Part shown: piece after piece, positions 25,331-39,299 of the stretch
Position numbering within the stretch: the first letter of the stretch is position 1
Layout: the number at the start of each line of letters is the position of its first letter
Assembly: GCF_020184175.1 (NCBI RefSeq)
Contig: NC_065530.1
Span: 42,075,260-42,139,259 of the forward strand
Reading direction: 5' to 3'
Source: Aphis gossypii
Taxonomy: Eukaryota > Arthropoda > Insecta > Hemiptera > Aphididae
DNA length: 64,000 nt
Made by a program: the position numbers and the translations under genes
Notes under the pieces: generated by a model
Database searches by the model: none
The model's input: only the letters and a program-made list of their open reading frames with translations
What the model was told of the DNA's origin: nothing

Positions 25331-28300
25331 ATTAAAGGTATACTTAAAGACTTCTAAATGTTAAAATCGAGTTAGAAACGGTGCGTTTGAAAACCCGATA
25401 GAAAAAACTAGAAAAAAAATTGAAACCAATTTCAAACTCGAAAGTGAAAATTTTGTTGATCCCGTACGCACCGACGAGTGACAATCGAGACCTGCGGTTA
25501 AGCGCACACGTATGATTTTTTCAGGAACCGAACCGCACATGGGTAAATAGTTATGAGTTAAGACTTACAAGAAAGTAATATTAAATATTCAAAACAATAT
25601 TTCAAAAATAGTTTAACTTCTTGTAAACTAAATACAATAAAATTACGTGTATTACATAAAACGTGTATGCGCTTAACTACCATCGGTATGGTGAAACAAT
25701 GTTGTACAATACCATACAACTAACGCGGTGCACTATAAACGGCAATGGGTTTTCAGTAACGATATACACGATTAGTACCAGTATGAATAATAATAATATA
25801 ATGTTGCAACAAAAATTAGTCTTCGGCAAAACGACTGTAAGTTTATTATTACCACTTGAACAATCGGTCGGTACAATTATAATAAACCGTATTATGAGCA
25901 ATACCATTGTTATGCATTGTTATGAATGTGTGTACGAACAACACAATAACAAACTTTTAATTATATAGAAAGCATTAATTCTATTAATGATAAGACTCGC
26001 TTAATATACTTGATGATCACACTTTTGGGAACCGTATTCACTATGCATTCGGGTTTTAAATAGTTCAAACGTGATGTACATCACGTATGCAGTTCGGATG
26101 GAAATTGAGTTCCTCAAATCTAATTACGAGTTTCGTTGGAAAGCAATAGGTATCGTCGATTTTACGTTCGAAGACCGAGAATATTTTGTTTTTCTAATTA
26201 AAAAATATACACTTCAAAACGAGTTTGATACAAAAACAACATCGTAGCGTACCTAATTGTTATTTTAGATGACGTATATTTTGTACTACAGCTTTTCAAC
26301 GAACTACGAGGTCGTTATTAAACGTATAATTATAAATTATAATTAAATATTAAATATTAAATATTAAAATAAAACGATACGATATTAAATTATGTTTAGT
26401 TAGGTTAGGTTTAAATTATTGACAACTTTTAACAGATCAAAACACACAGATGGTATAATAAATAGTAACAGATGATTAATTTATCGATTTGCGCACACAT
26501 TCGATTTTTAATTACCTACTAATGTTATTATGACCTAAATAATATATCTATCGCCTCTTGCCCCGTCATCCTTTCAGTCGAAAAGGCTCGTAGTAAATTA
26601 TTATCTCTGGAATTTTTCCAAGTATCTACGAAATGCATCGCAAAGCCACCAGTAGGCTTTTGCACGCGAGACATTTTCCGATGGCGATTTAAGAGTAAAA
26701 ACTATTTGCGACCGTCGAATATTACACCAATTTAGAACGAAATCCACGATTATCCGTCGATACTCAACAGACACAACAATAACAGCAATGAATAACGATT
26801 ATATTATTATATAATATTTTTATTAACAAGTTGCCGATTGCCAAATGAAAAAGTATAACATTATCACTTTCGACTAATGCGTAAATATTTTACTATAATA
26901 ATATCAGTGTACCAATTGGATGTCATTGCTATTGTAGCAGTCGACGTACACTGTACAGGATGAACCACTGCAGTTCATCCGCATAAACCTGATACGATTG
27001 TCCACTCTATATTATAGGAATAATATCCCTGAGATATGCTTGGTATTTGATCTAAGAAATTTTGGCATGAAGCCATTTCGACGTGGATATACATGCAATA
27101 AAATATGAGATAATCTTGAAACAACTATACCAACTGAAACCCAGTCGTATCGTTTTGTTCGGTTTAGTTTTCCAAAAGTATATTTAGTCATTGAGAAGTA
27201 CAAAAAATTAATTAATTACTACGCACCGCGTACAATCTCAGATAATAATATGCATAAGTATATGGGTAGATAATAAATAAATAAATATCATTAATGTTTA
27301 CAAATGCCAAGAAGCTAAATTTACATAATATTATACAACATTTCGGTTTAATTTTTACGTTTCAATAATTATAAATTATAATAGCTGCGGTTCTTAACTC
27401 AGGTTTCGTATCAAACATTTCGTTTTCCTTATCGAAGGAGGATCACCAACACCGCCATCGCACCACTTTTCCGCTACATAAATCGTATTATTTACTGACC
27501 GCTACGACCGATTAGACAATTAATTGTTATAGTTGATTATTTAATTACTACTTAACATTAAAACCGTTGTTTACGATTTTTTAAGTTTTAATTTTTTTAA
27601 CGACAACTTTTTAGTATCATGTCTTGCACAGCATTTTTCTAAGAATATTGTTGTGTAAAATTCGAATTTCAAACGAATACCTAATTAATTATTTACAAAT
27701 ATTTAAAGTAAGTATAGATTATAGATGGATAGAAAAGTGGTCAAACATTTTACGTGATACAACCCAATTTAACCCGTGAATAGCTGTGATACATCACTTC
27801 GCACAAAATCAAACTCAATTAAAAAAGATTTCTAATAAAAGAAATAGTAAAACTTAGATTGTTTTTTTTTCTTCAAAATATTGTTTTATATTGAAAGAAA
27901 AATATTTTTAAAAGTAGGTATTAATTCTTTTAGAACTTATGAGAAGTGTTTATTGTTAAAAGAATGATCGGAGTTATCGTGTGAACAGTAAAATCGGGGG
28001 AGCAGATCGTTTGTCACCGCGGAGACGTCTAGACTCCCGACAAGACGATAACTAAATATATTATTATGATAACTATATTATTATATATTTATATGGATTG
28101 CTGTCTACTTCGTCGAAATACAATAAAATTTATTACACTTCCGAAAAGTGGGAAGTCGTTGGACTGTTTAGCTATGGTATTATTATTATTATTATCGTAC
28201 CGTTTTTGCAGACCAGTCGGAAATAAAATAAAATTTATAAAAAGCTGCCCGCCGAACGTCAAACGTGGCAAAATCGCAACGGTACAATAATATCATATCT

Positions 28301-31300
28301 TACGAACCGCAGTGCTCTGATCATTGATTTTTTTTTTTCAAATAATAATATTCACGTGGACGTCAACTGTTTTCACATTTTCCGCATTTGTTTTTCGCCC
28401 TTAGACTCACAATTATACTATATATATAATACGCATATGATATACAATAGCTGCAGAGGTTTGCGCGTCATATTTTAACAACGAAGCCTGTCGCCGCACT
28501 GCTACAGTATAATATTATTTGTCCGCGTTCCCATCGGTCGGTCCCGGCTAAACCAATAATATATGCGAAATGTCAATGTATAATAATAAAATGTTTACAC
28601 TGCAGTTTATTTACCATGTCTTCGGACGGCGACGATAATATTATAACTGGACGGGATTTTTATCTGTATGAAAAACAATAAAACTGACAACAAATTAAAA
28701 CAAAACCTCTTTACTGATTGATTTTATTTTTATAATGTATATATTATAATATTATAACATATGCGAACATCGCGATTCCCGGTGGATCGGTGTACTAATT
28801 ATTGTTTTCAAACCAGGTCAAAGTGAAAAACAAAACCTTTAGTTCCTCACTGAAATTTCTCTCTCGATACTTCTATGTAATAATAACTTTATAATATCGG
28901 TTCGTTCTTTTCACGTTGCTGATTAATAAAATGCGTTTCGTTTCCAATCGAATCTTATGACGGAACTATATACTATGTAAATGGTTTCGAAATAAAAACA
29001 ACAATAAAAGGGTATTATAATTTATAATAATAATTTTTTCGTAATTTTTTCCAATTAACAATATATAACTTTCATATTATTTTCCCTCGATATTATACAC
29101 GTTCATATTTTTCCATTTTGTCGTAAAATTAATAAGATGTTATATTTTACTTTTCGTAACAATGTAATATTGTATAAAGAACACAATATTTCCTTAGAAT
29201 TCATTTTATATCAGTACTTTTATTTTCGGTACGCAAAATGTCATCCGAATACCTTTGAATAGTCTCAAGTAATTTCAGTTAAAAAATGTCGTTCAAATGG
29301 TTTTTTTTTAAGTTAAAAAAAAATGAATACAGAAAATAAAAATAAATACGAATAATTTCACTATTATTGACAATAAAAAACCATTAAGAGTTCAGAGTTA
29401 TTGAGTATTCTACGCACAAGACCTACTATAAGACTTAACTGCACTACACAATACTTGATACCTATTTAAATATTTTTTCATCTTAAAAAAAAATACTATA
29501 CCAATGTATTATTTGTATGTTAATTACTTACACGGTCACGTTAACTACCTACTGGTCTGACAGTTATTGTCACAAAATAACGTGGTATTTTATTTAAAAT
29601 ATTAAATGGTTTTCGTACTTTACTGATCACGGAAAACTTTGGCTTACGCAGTTACGTCTTAAAAGTATTTTAGTGCAACATACAACAATTAAAAACATAT
29701 TTCTACATTCATTAAACTAAAGTCCTAACAATTCAAAACAATTACTTTAATTTAGGTAAATGTTGTAGATATTTTATAAACTTAATTACACTTTAAATGG
29801 CTGAAACTATGACATTTTCAATTTTTGATTAGGTAACAATGTATTATACTACTTTAAACACACTTGTGCACTTGTTTATTTCAAGCTGAGTACCTTACTA
29901 CTTAGTACCTTCGTACTTTTATAGTCAAGAAAAGCATAACACCTAATAAAATATTCAAATGCATTTTGGCTGTTAATAATCGGTTTTGACTATATTGTAT
30001 TACATTATTTTATATGTAAAATTGTAGGTTTGTCAAAATTAATAACAAGAGAAAATATTTTAAAAATCGTTTTTCATTACTGTTAATTATTAATTAATTA
30101 TATTTGCATATGTAAGCCGAGTGAATTTCATGGAATAAATAAATCATATTCAGCAAAACTATTACCTATGTAATACCTACAACTGTCGTGTATGTCGTAC
30201 GTAGATCATTTAAATTAGTTCATTATTCGAAGTTATAACCATAGACATTTTGTTCACACGTCCATAGGCTATAGTTATAGGTAGGTAAGATATTTTTAAC
30301 TTAATATAATTCAAACGTTCCGTACGTTCGTTTGTAGAAAGTCATCTCGAGTAACAACTAGTATGCTACATTATTAACTATAATAAATTTAGGTATCACT
30401 TTATGATTTCTGCGAGCGAACTAACAGCTACGGTTCTTGGAAAAACTTCTGGCACTTAATATAGGATGTACCCACACCTACATTATCATCTCGCATCGAC
30501 CGCCAACCAGCACCTTTCATTCTTCACACTATATTTTCTTGAAATATCTGAAAATAAACACGGAAGTTGAAAGTTAATATATCTATCACCTACATACCGT
30601 TACGTGCATTTATTATCCAATACCCAAATGGTATTATGTATTCATGTGATCGATTTTCAAATGTTCAGTCTTAATAGTCAATACATCGAGGTCATAAAAA
30701 TAATGTACCTAATAAGGTTTACTTTAAAAGAAACTATGAAATAAAATTGTAATTATTATGTTATTTATATTCGTATAGATTGTACATGATTTTAAAAAAA
30801 TGCCTACATAAAAAATTAGGAACAGTTGAAAATTATAAAAAAAAACCACAATAAAATCACTAAATAAAAAAATATTCCTGCGAGTTGAGTTTTATTTAAT
30901 TACACAATTAAATGTGTAAATGATTTTAATTAATTATTCATTTTGAAAACTAATATTTTTAAAATTATTTTTTTTTTTTAATGTTTTAATGAACACGAGA
31001 GAATTATTTACTTCCGACTCAGTGATTCATTTTGTAATCAAATAAACTCCTTAGATGTATGAAGCATGATTAAAAGTTAAAACACAGCACGTATCTATCT
31101 ATTAATTCTAAATCTGTTTTATTTCATAAAATTATTTTAATATATACATTCCTAGCATTTTTCAACATAATTATATATTTCTATGTCGTTTGTAGAGTTC
31201 AGATAATTAATTTTAAACTATTTTGAAGATTAAATATTTAATCGAGTCTTGATGATCAGATTTGTTAAATTTCAACCATGTCCCTTAACATAAATATGCT

Positions 31301-33243
31301 TATCATATAATATGATCCCTTTATAGATAAAAAAAATATGTAGCCACCCAGACAATTTCAATTCCATGTCATCCAGTATTAGGCAATAACAAAATCGATG
31401 ATTTTATTATCTACTGTTGGCTTAACGTATTTATTTATTTATTTTTAGCGTTGTATGTATTATGTGAGCAATTGGTATATCATGCACATGACATATCTAA
31501 ATGTTATTATATTTATGAGCTTAATGCTGTTCGTAGTATTATCCATATTTAAATTTATAACTAATAATCGAATAAAACCATACGACTTAAGTTCAATTTC
31601 CAATAAATAATACTTTTATTCCTTCAAAAATTCGGTTTTTTTTTTTTTTGATATCACATTATAGTAAAACCTAAAACCAAAAACTTTACCGTTGAGTTAT
31701 AGCAGACACATATATTATTTGAATCAAATCAGTAATTATTAAACAGCAATATAGACTTATAGTAAATTAATGAATAACCAATAAAGAATTAAAATTACTT
31801 TTTTAAAATTCTAACCAAGTATTTATACCCTCTATAAATCAAATTTAAATTATATAATAGTAAATTAATATTCAATAATAATTAGATATATTTTATAACG
31901 TAAAAATTTTATTTAAAACTTTGACATATATATGTATTTCCATGAAAAAAAAATTCATCGTAATTCATTATTATTTTTTACATTAAATATCCGAAAAAAG
32001 TTTAATCGTTTGAACCATGCAAAATTAATATAATATAAGCTGATGGTTTTTTTTTTACAGGTTTTTAAAATTAATCGTACAAGCGTGTAAAACCTTTTTT
32101 CTCTAAAATTAATTGGAAAACAAAATTAAATTTTTTTTATCCGTCTGATAAAGGTAGAATTAATTTTTAGCAATACATTGATTTCGAATTAAAAACCACG
32201 CACATGTAGTAATATGTATATAATACACTGACACGTTTAATATTTCCCTAATTGGGATAAATTCAGTTAATAATATTATATTTTCTGAAAAAGTATACAA
32301 GTATAAATACAAATATAAACCTAAATACTAATATAATAAATATAAACTCATCTACTTGTTTAGATTATTCAGATATCTACCGGCAAATTCAAGTACAATA
32401 TATGTACAATGTACTTATTTTAATATTAAGCAAAAATAATGATGACACTTATTTGGCATAAACTTGTTACTATTGTTGACACCGATTTGCAACTGTCGTT
32501 TATTATTATAACATCAGTTACTTTTGTGTGGACTTGAGTCCAAAACTTTTTTAAATAGATAGCTTTGACAATATAAGTACCTATACCGTTCAAAAAAACA
32601 TGCACGTACCTACCGATAACGTATGTGATTTATAGAATAAACATTGTTTTATTGTGTCAACTAGAATGTGGTTGATAACAATATGTATTCGTATATATTT
32701 TCATATGTATCTATCTGCCGCTGCAGCGTTTAAATATTATTTAAATTTTATTTTGAAAGAACAGTGTGTTTATACGATTTACCATGTTCGTCTATCAAAT
32801 CATCTAATAAATAATTTAGCGGAATAAAAACCACGTAAAATCGTAATTGTAACGTCTATTTATAATATTATAGAATATTAGAGTTTCATACCAATTTCTA
32901 AATTTAAAGAAAAAAATATTTTCAAAATAATGTAGGTACATTTTTACAACTCGTATAAAATATTTTTAACAAAGAAATTACAGCGTTTGACGTTTTATTA
33001 TAAGTAGTACGTTACTATAAGTTCTTCCTTAACATTATTTCACAAAAAGAATATTATGCGACTTTATTTCAAAAAATATATTCTTCTCTTCAAATGTTAG
33101 TGTTTTAACTCCAATATTAACGTATTATCTATGTATAACATAGATGCTGCCGCTTTCTCAGTGGAATATTACGGCAATATTACCCATTATAAATAGACGG
33201 TTACCCGCGGATCAGTGATGTATACGTAAATTCTTGAGTGTAG
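25331..33243. other. Gene-free region, AT-rich
   Basis: No coding gene is supportable. GC-richer spots at about 26555-26780, 27405-27500, 27990-28060, 28235-28275 and 28480-28660 resemble the preceding block but hold no recognisable exon. From about 28.7 to 33.2 kb the sequence is almost purely AT-rich, with short A and T homopolymers. Confidence 0.5.
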
Positions 33244-33567
33244 ATGTATTATTTGGGATCCTCATACCACTTTAGTGACGTAAGACAAGTCGAACGAATC
33301 CAGATAAAATTGTTCCGTTGTACTTTAGTTGTTTTAAAAATTCACTGTCCGTCTCATGACTACTCACCAGTAACTAATCTGTTTGGGCTTTCCTCGATGG
33401 CTGAGCGAAGACGAACTGCTGGTATTAGATTTATGGAAAGTCTGTTAAACGGCAAAGTTGAACCCACTGATCTCGTTTCGCTAATATGCTTTAAGGTACC
33501 TCAGGGTTTCGCTAGATCTACCGCTCTTTTTTACGTTGGTCGTGCCACCCACAAACTATTTAGCTAA
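33244..33567 (+). pseudogene. Non-LTR retrotransposon reverse-transcriptase C-terminal remnant
   Basis: An open frame of 107 codons ends at a TAA at 33565-33567. The translation has the layout of the region after the reverse-transcriptase catalytic core in jockey/R1-like LINE proteins: VRQVERIQIKLFR (the family's I-E-x-V/I-Q-R-R-F-L helix), YSPVTNLFGLSSMAERRR (the usual Y-P-L-L-L-R-R motif), FMESLLNGKVEP, then VPQGFARSTALFYV. No catalytic YADD box or endonuclease remains and an in-frame TAG precedes it, so this is a 5'-truncated dead copy. A 3' tail may extend to about 33660. The start codon given is just the first Met in the frame. Confidence 0.7.
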
Positions 33568-33861
33568 CGAACCGACGAGAAGGTTGACGGCGAACGCCAG
33601 TGTAGACCTAATCTTTTAGTTTAAAAACGTTTTATTTGTTTTTTCGTCTATTTAATAATTGTCGTATTATATTATATTTGATTATGCGTGTATTTAATTA
33701 CCTTTATAATTTTAGTGTACCTATATACACAATACACATCATATTATATTATATAAAAAAAGGACCTCGCCCATAAATAAATAATATTATTACTTATGTA
33801 CAATAATGATGAATATTATATATAATCACTCGTTTACTCACGGTTTCTCTCGTGTTCACAG

Positions 33862-33965
33862 GTGAACAACCGGCGGCTGTACACGACGGAAATTCGGGTC
33901 CTCTGGTGTGCTGCGTAGCCGGCTGGTGGCTGCTGACTCTCTGCTGTCTGGTGCTGTCCAGTTGA
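33862..33965 (+). CDS. Candidate last coding exon with GPI-anchor-like tail
   Basis: A strong 3' splice site (pyrimidine-rich TTTCTCTCGTGTTCACAG) ends at 33861. Two bases complete a codon, then 33 codons run to TGA at 33963-33965. The peptide starts EQPAAVHDGNSG and continues with about 20 hydrophobic residues (LVCCVAGWWLLTLCCLVL) ending in SS. Small residues (NSG) followed by a terminal hydrophobic stretch are the hallmark of a GPI-attachment signal; a short C-terminal transmembrane tail is the alternative. The exon and its likely 3' UTR (to about 34090) are far richer in GC than the surroundings. I cannot name the gene: no upstream exon is recognisable in this window, so the preceding intron would exceed 30 kb or the exon is spurious. 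A GPI-anchored cell-surface protein, such as an immunoglobulin-superfamily adhesion protein, would fit but is speculation. Confidence 0.45.
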
Positions 33966-34998
33966 TTCCCCGGTACCGTACAATAGACGGGTCGTCGTCC
34001 AAGACGACTGCAAAGCGATCAACGCCGCCTCAACATGATGATAATATGTGTACATAAAAAAATGTGCTCGTCGATCGCCGAACAACAATCATCATTACCT
34101 AATACATAATAATATAGATGATGACTTTTTGACGAATCGTTCGGGATGCTGACAACTTGCACAACTGGACCGTTTTTGCCAATTCGCTAAAAGACGCGGA
34201 ATTTCGAAATATTTTAGTATCGTTGTGTACATAAAAAAAATAATAATATGTTAAGAATGTCCCGCCGATAGGTATATTATATAAGTACTGCATATATATA
34301 TATATATTATGACTGTTTGTGAGTAATAATGTAGCGATCAGATGACGACTATATACTTATAGAAATGGGGGATTGCGGGGTAAATTTATTAACTTTGTTT
34401 TACGTCGTTACACGTCGGTGACTATAATATTACAATTGTTTTTACTTATATTTGTATGACATGATATCAACCCTGCAGTCATTCTATAATCTGTAATATG
34501 ATTACCTACACGCCAAACGAGTGTTCGTAGGTGTTGTGTTCGAAAAAAAAAAGATATCAAAATGTAATATCTTTGAACAACTAAAATATTCAATGGCCCA
34601 ATAAAATTATCGAACGATGTACGTTTCGACACCTACAAAATGTGAATAATAAATTATTAAAGGATAATATTCGTCGTATCTAGTACTTATCGTGTTTTAT
34701 CAAAATATTAATCTCTCTCGTTACCAAAAACATTTCACGCGTGAAATTTCCGACGACATTATAATAAAACTTACTGATGTACTACCTACATCTATCTAGA
34801 TAGTACACATTAAAAGGCGACGTTAACGATATATTTTATCTCGATTCGTAATAATACGACGATTTATCTAAAATTTACAACTTACAACTTACTCATCACG
34901 TGCAGTTCACCGCATATGTCAAAGTTTCAGTTTTTGCGTAGCTATATACTATATACACTCGATATATTATATATGTAACTGATAATACGGTATATAGT
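33966..34998. other. GC-richer patch then AT-rich spacer
   Basis: Positions 33966-34090 stay GC-rich and would be 3' UTR if the preceding exon is real. An AATAAA lies near 34648 in an otherwise AT-rich stretch. Minus-strand open frames here (33834-34088, 34099-34293, 34408-34632) show no recognisable domain. Confidence 0.4.
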
Positions 34999-35630
34999 CA
35001 AGGCCTAATTTAGGGAAAAGGCGCGGCACCCCAAAAGATTCAATTAATAAGAGGCCACACAAAATACCTTTATCAGTAACTAGTAGGTCTCGTTGTGTTT
35101 TTTTTATTAATTTCTCTAATTATTTGCCAAAAATATATTTTATTTTTTTATAAGTTTTACAAGTGGCGTCTTAAGTGTGTGAGTAAACGAATCATTAGAT
35201 TGAGAACACTGTCGGGTGATGCGTCGTAAATCGTAATAGTTTTTTATTTTAAAACTAGTAGTATTATTCAGTGTGCGTTGTTTTAATCATTAGGTCACTA
35301 CGTTAAAAACATAGTTTTTATTTACCAGTAAAAATATTTTCCAGTGTCTAAAAACAATATTTTGTTTGTTGCTATCTATTTTTTTTCTTCCTTTTTTGTA
35401 TCAATGATTTATATAAACCTGCAGATATGTTACTTCCATCAAGCTTATCGTTAGTACAATAATACATTTTTAAAAACTTATGTTTAAGTGTAAAACCATA
35501 TACATCGTAAAACATAATTTTAAAATCTAAGTTTTCAAGCACATAATTCAACTAAAAAACTCTTAAGTTGCAATAAAAGGCCTCTATTTTGTATGAATCC
35601 TAGGGCCCCGAAGTCCTAAATTCGGCCCTG
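34999..35630. mobile_element. hAT-like MITE with degraded flanking duplication
   Basis: The left end reads CAAGGCCTAATTTAGGG. The right end, reverse-complemented, reads CAGGGCCGAATTTAGGA, giving imperfect terminal inverted repeats of about 16 bp. GC-rich subterminal sequence (GGCACCCC and GGGGCC) follows. The flanking octamers TATATAGT (34991-34998) and AATGTAGA (35631-35638) match at 5 of 8 positions, consistent with an old insertion. The 632-bp interior is AT-rich and has no transposase. Confidence 0.65.
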
Positions 35631-35638
35631 AATGTAGA

Positions 35639-38487
35639 CCTCCTAGAAGAATCTCAAGCACATGATGTTAAAATTTGTTTTGCATCTAATGATTATCATC
35701 ATGTAAGAAATAGCATTCTTGAGTCTTGACTATAGAACTCGGGTGTTTCTACCATGAATGTTGTCATCGATATTTATTTTCATTAAAATAATGCATACTC
35801 TGCAGTTGTATGGGTCGAAAACAAAATTTTAAAAACTTTTTTATATCTCAAAAAACAAGTAGGTACTTGACATTTTTATTCTTTTACAACGGCTAAACTT
35901 TAAGATTAAATAATATTTGACGGTATTTCTTACAAAATCATCCCGCGAAATAATAATTGTCTCACGATTTTCGTATCATTTTGGGCCAAAATTGAAAAGA
36001 CCATGACACTCCTACCTCATATTTTTATCATTACATAGACATCAAAAAAATATGCAGCTAACAGTTATCAAAAGGTAGAAAGTATGGGCATGATTTTGAT
36101 ATGTTTGTTATTGATCTACTCCATCGTTATTATATCCTAATGGCTAATGGTGAAATACTTAAGTTCGATGTACCTAGATACACTCAGAATGCTCTTTTAA
36201 TAATATCCATCTTAAGTATCTAGCATATGTTGCAATGTGTAACAGTATCCTCTATAGTTTATACGATTTAACAATTTCTAACAAGGACATCTATACTTAT
36301 TGTCTTCAACAAAGTTTACTTAATAAATATCAAATAAATATCCGTCACTACCACTATAATAATTCGATGTTAAAATAAATATTCTACCTGTATTATTGTG
36401 TCATTATAATTGTAATACATTAATAATAACCATATTTCATAATATTCATTTAGGTATAATAATATATTAAACGCTGAAAAAAACAAAAAATATTATAAAC
36501 TATAAGAGTATGATACAAATCATATTAACGATTCGACATAATTATTATATATTAGGTATATACCTATTTAACTATAATCGTATTGAAAATTTTCATGAGG
36601 TTTTTTTTATAATTCTATAAATATATTGAATATTTTGAACACAATTGGTTGTAAAAACATTGTAAATATTATTTACATTCAATTAAATATGTATAAATCT
36701 TACCCTATGTATTTATGTATATTGCTATTTAATATTCAAAATTCGTTTTAATTCACAATACATTTAAAACATTATTTTATTCCAGTTGTTCTGAGAAAAT
36801 TAATATGTTCGAATAAACTTAAATTATTAACATCTATACAGTTAATTTAATGTTATTTAGGTAGGTAAAAAAGTTAATACCTATTTATTTATAACTGTAT
36901 GTTTTATTTTCACATTAGTTTTATAAAATTATTCGATATGTATATAAATACAATTAAAAATGCCCTTTAGGAGACATTTTTCATCATTTTTTTATTTTTT
37001 TTTCTTACATTAAGTGCTGTCGACTTGAATGTTAATAATCTTGGTTGTCTCTTTTGTGAATAAAAAATTAAAATAGTTGGTTGAAACTAAATAAAATAAC
37101 AATTAAATAGTACATATACAATAGAAAGAACATGAACGGACAGACATGCTTGTCAGTAAATTCAAGGAAACTATTCATTTATAATAATAATTTATTTATT
37201 CAAGGTGTATACAGTTCACACAAAAATATTATAAATAAATATGTACCTATGTAATATTGATTTAATACCTATACTTCATTTCTAAATATTATTTGTGTAA
37301 ATAAACTTATAACTATATTTGGTTATAAAATTGTTATCATCCTATATATTTTTTTTTTTTTTTTACCTAAAATTTAATTATACCTACTAAAATGGTAAAA
37401 AAGTGGAAAGTTGTTATAAATATTATTAATTTGAAAAAAAAAGAGTTGATTAAAATTTTATTGTTATTTAAGTTAAAAAAAATATATATGTATGATTATG
37501 ATAAGATTGTGTTGGATTTATTTACCTATAGGTATTCTATACACCTTTTTATATAATTCAAATTCTAGTTCCTGGCATAATCAAATATCTACCAAGTACC
37601 AATATGATATATGTAAAAAAAAGATGTTATCTATCTTATGCTAGCATTATTATTACAGTGAATTGACTAATTATAAAACTTAAAGTTAAGAACATTAAGT
37701 GTTGACTTTTTTATGATACTTCAATTATATTATAAAGCAAGTATGATAGTATGAACATTTTTAATAGTATTATATTACATACATTATTATTGTATCATAT
37801 TTCAAAAAGGAATTTTTTTTTGTTATGACCGAATTTTTTTCAAAAAAAATCTCTAAATCAAAATTAAAAGAGTATAATTTTTAAACTTTATGTATAGTGT
37901 ATACAGTATACTAAAGAATTAGGATAATGGGTAATTCGCGATAATAACTTAAAAATAAGGTTATTATTCATTGCCTATTATACTTGGAGCAGAGTAGGGT
38001 GTCAATTGAAGTATTTCAAGGTATGCTCATGCATACCTAAAACTTATCAAGATTGCATTTTAGCATAATTATAATTTTTTTATGTCAGTCAAAAATAATC
38101 TTTTTTTATTTTAACTACCGAGACTTATTGAGTACCGAAACCTATGGTCATAATCTGTAGTAAAAAGTATATTACGTTAGGTTTTTGGAACACGATGGAT
38201 CTCCATCCTATAACGTCACATGGTGTTAGACGACAGTTGTAGTATAATCTGCACTTCACAGCACAATGCTGATTGAATATAACGACCTAACACTTAAAGG
38301 TTAGAGCAGTCAGATTAAGTACTAAAAAAAATATCTACTTTAAAAATGTATAATAATTTTGAAGGTAACAGTTAATGTTCTAGAATGTTTATCATATTAT
38401 AAACTTTGAAATTCAAATATTTTACTAGCTATTCTAAAAGCTGTATATCATCCTTTAAAATTTAAGACTTAAATAATCAAAACAATG
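35639..38487. other. Gene-free AT-rich stretch
   Basis: I see no gene, RNA gene or well-bounded repeat. A patch at about 35930-36020 is less AT-rich but has no frame. Long A and T homopolymers dominate from 36400 onward. Confidence 0.5.
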
Positions 38488-38636
38488 GTTTATATCAGCA
38501 GTTCTTAACCCGTGGTCCGCGACAGCCTTAATACATCGTAATTTGTATTCGAAAAAAATTGGTAGGGGGTCCGCGGTATCTAAAAATTAGGGGTCTGTAC
38601 GTGATCTACAAAAGGTTAAGAACCACTGATTTATAT
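38488..38636. mobile_element. 133-bp hAT-like MITE with near-perfect target duplication
   Basis: The element is 38496-38628. Its left end begins CAGCAGTTCTTAACC. Its right end is the reverse complement of CAGTGGTTCTTAACC, so the 15-bp termini differ at two positions. GGTCCGCG and GGGGGTCCGCGG occur as subterminal motifs. The flanking octamers GTTTATAT (38488-38495) and ATTTATAT (38629-38636) differ at one base, as expected for an ageing 8-bp hAT duplication. It lies about 0.7 kb beyond the U2AF stop codon, near or in its 3' UTR region. Confidence 0.85.
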
Positions 38637-39299
38637 CATATATTTATATGACAGTAGGTTGATAGATTAAACACTATTATTTTTACAAATAAATAAACCG
38701 AGTTTAATTTTTAGTACTTAAATTACCAATAATAGGAAGTAGAATATGTAAAACAGCTGAATAAATTGTATTAACATAAATACCACATGTCTTACTGAGA
38801 AGTAGGAAAAAATCAAAAACGTAAATGTTTAAATCATGATTTTTTTCATAATTATAAGATTTTGAAAGTGCATTTTTATTTAAACGCAAATATTAAATAA
38901 TAACTTGGCATGTATATAAACGTAATTAAAAAATGTAGAAATGATATAGATTTTTCCTTATTGTCAGTATTATAAAATTACAATTCATATAGCATTTAAT
39001 TATTTTCAGAAAAAAAAATAATAAACCACTAGGCATTTATGACTAATTAAAATAAATAATGTATGATATATTGTATTAAATTGTAACACATAAAAACAGG
39101 GAAAAAAATTAATGCACTATTATCAGCTATTATAATTAATAGGTGAAAATAAACTACTTAGGTTATTAAGTTCTTAATTTTTTACTTCACCTTATTTATA
39201 AAATTAAAACACAAATTATATGAAAATATCAGTTATTGTTTTAAGGTGAACCATTCAACGTCAAAAAAAAAATAATTTGCTGCAATAAAAACATAATGA
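38637..39299 (-). other. Downstream and 3' UTR region of the U2AF small-subunit gene
   Basis: AT-rich sequence that, read on the minus strand, follows the U2AF stop codon. It probably contains the 3' UTR. An AATAAA on the minus strand lies near 38877, but the actual cleavage site cannot be chosen from sequence alone. No other gene is seen. Confidence 0.4.

Noticed and set aside
33834..34088. 84-codon minus-strand frame over the GC-rich patch
   Set aside because: No domain, and the plus strand offers a better explanation with a strong acceptor and a membrane-like tail. I cannot fully exclude it.
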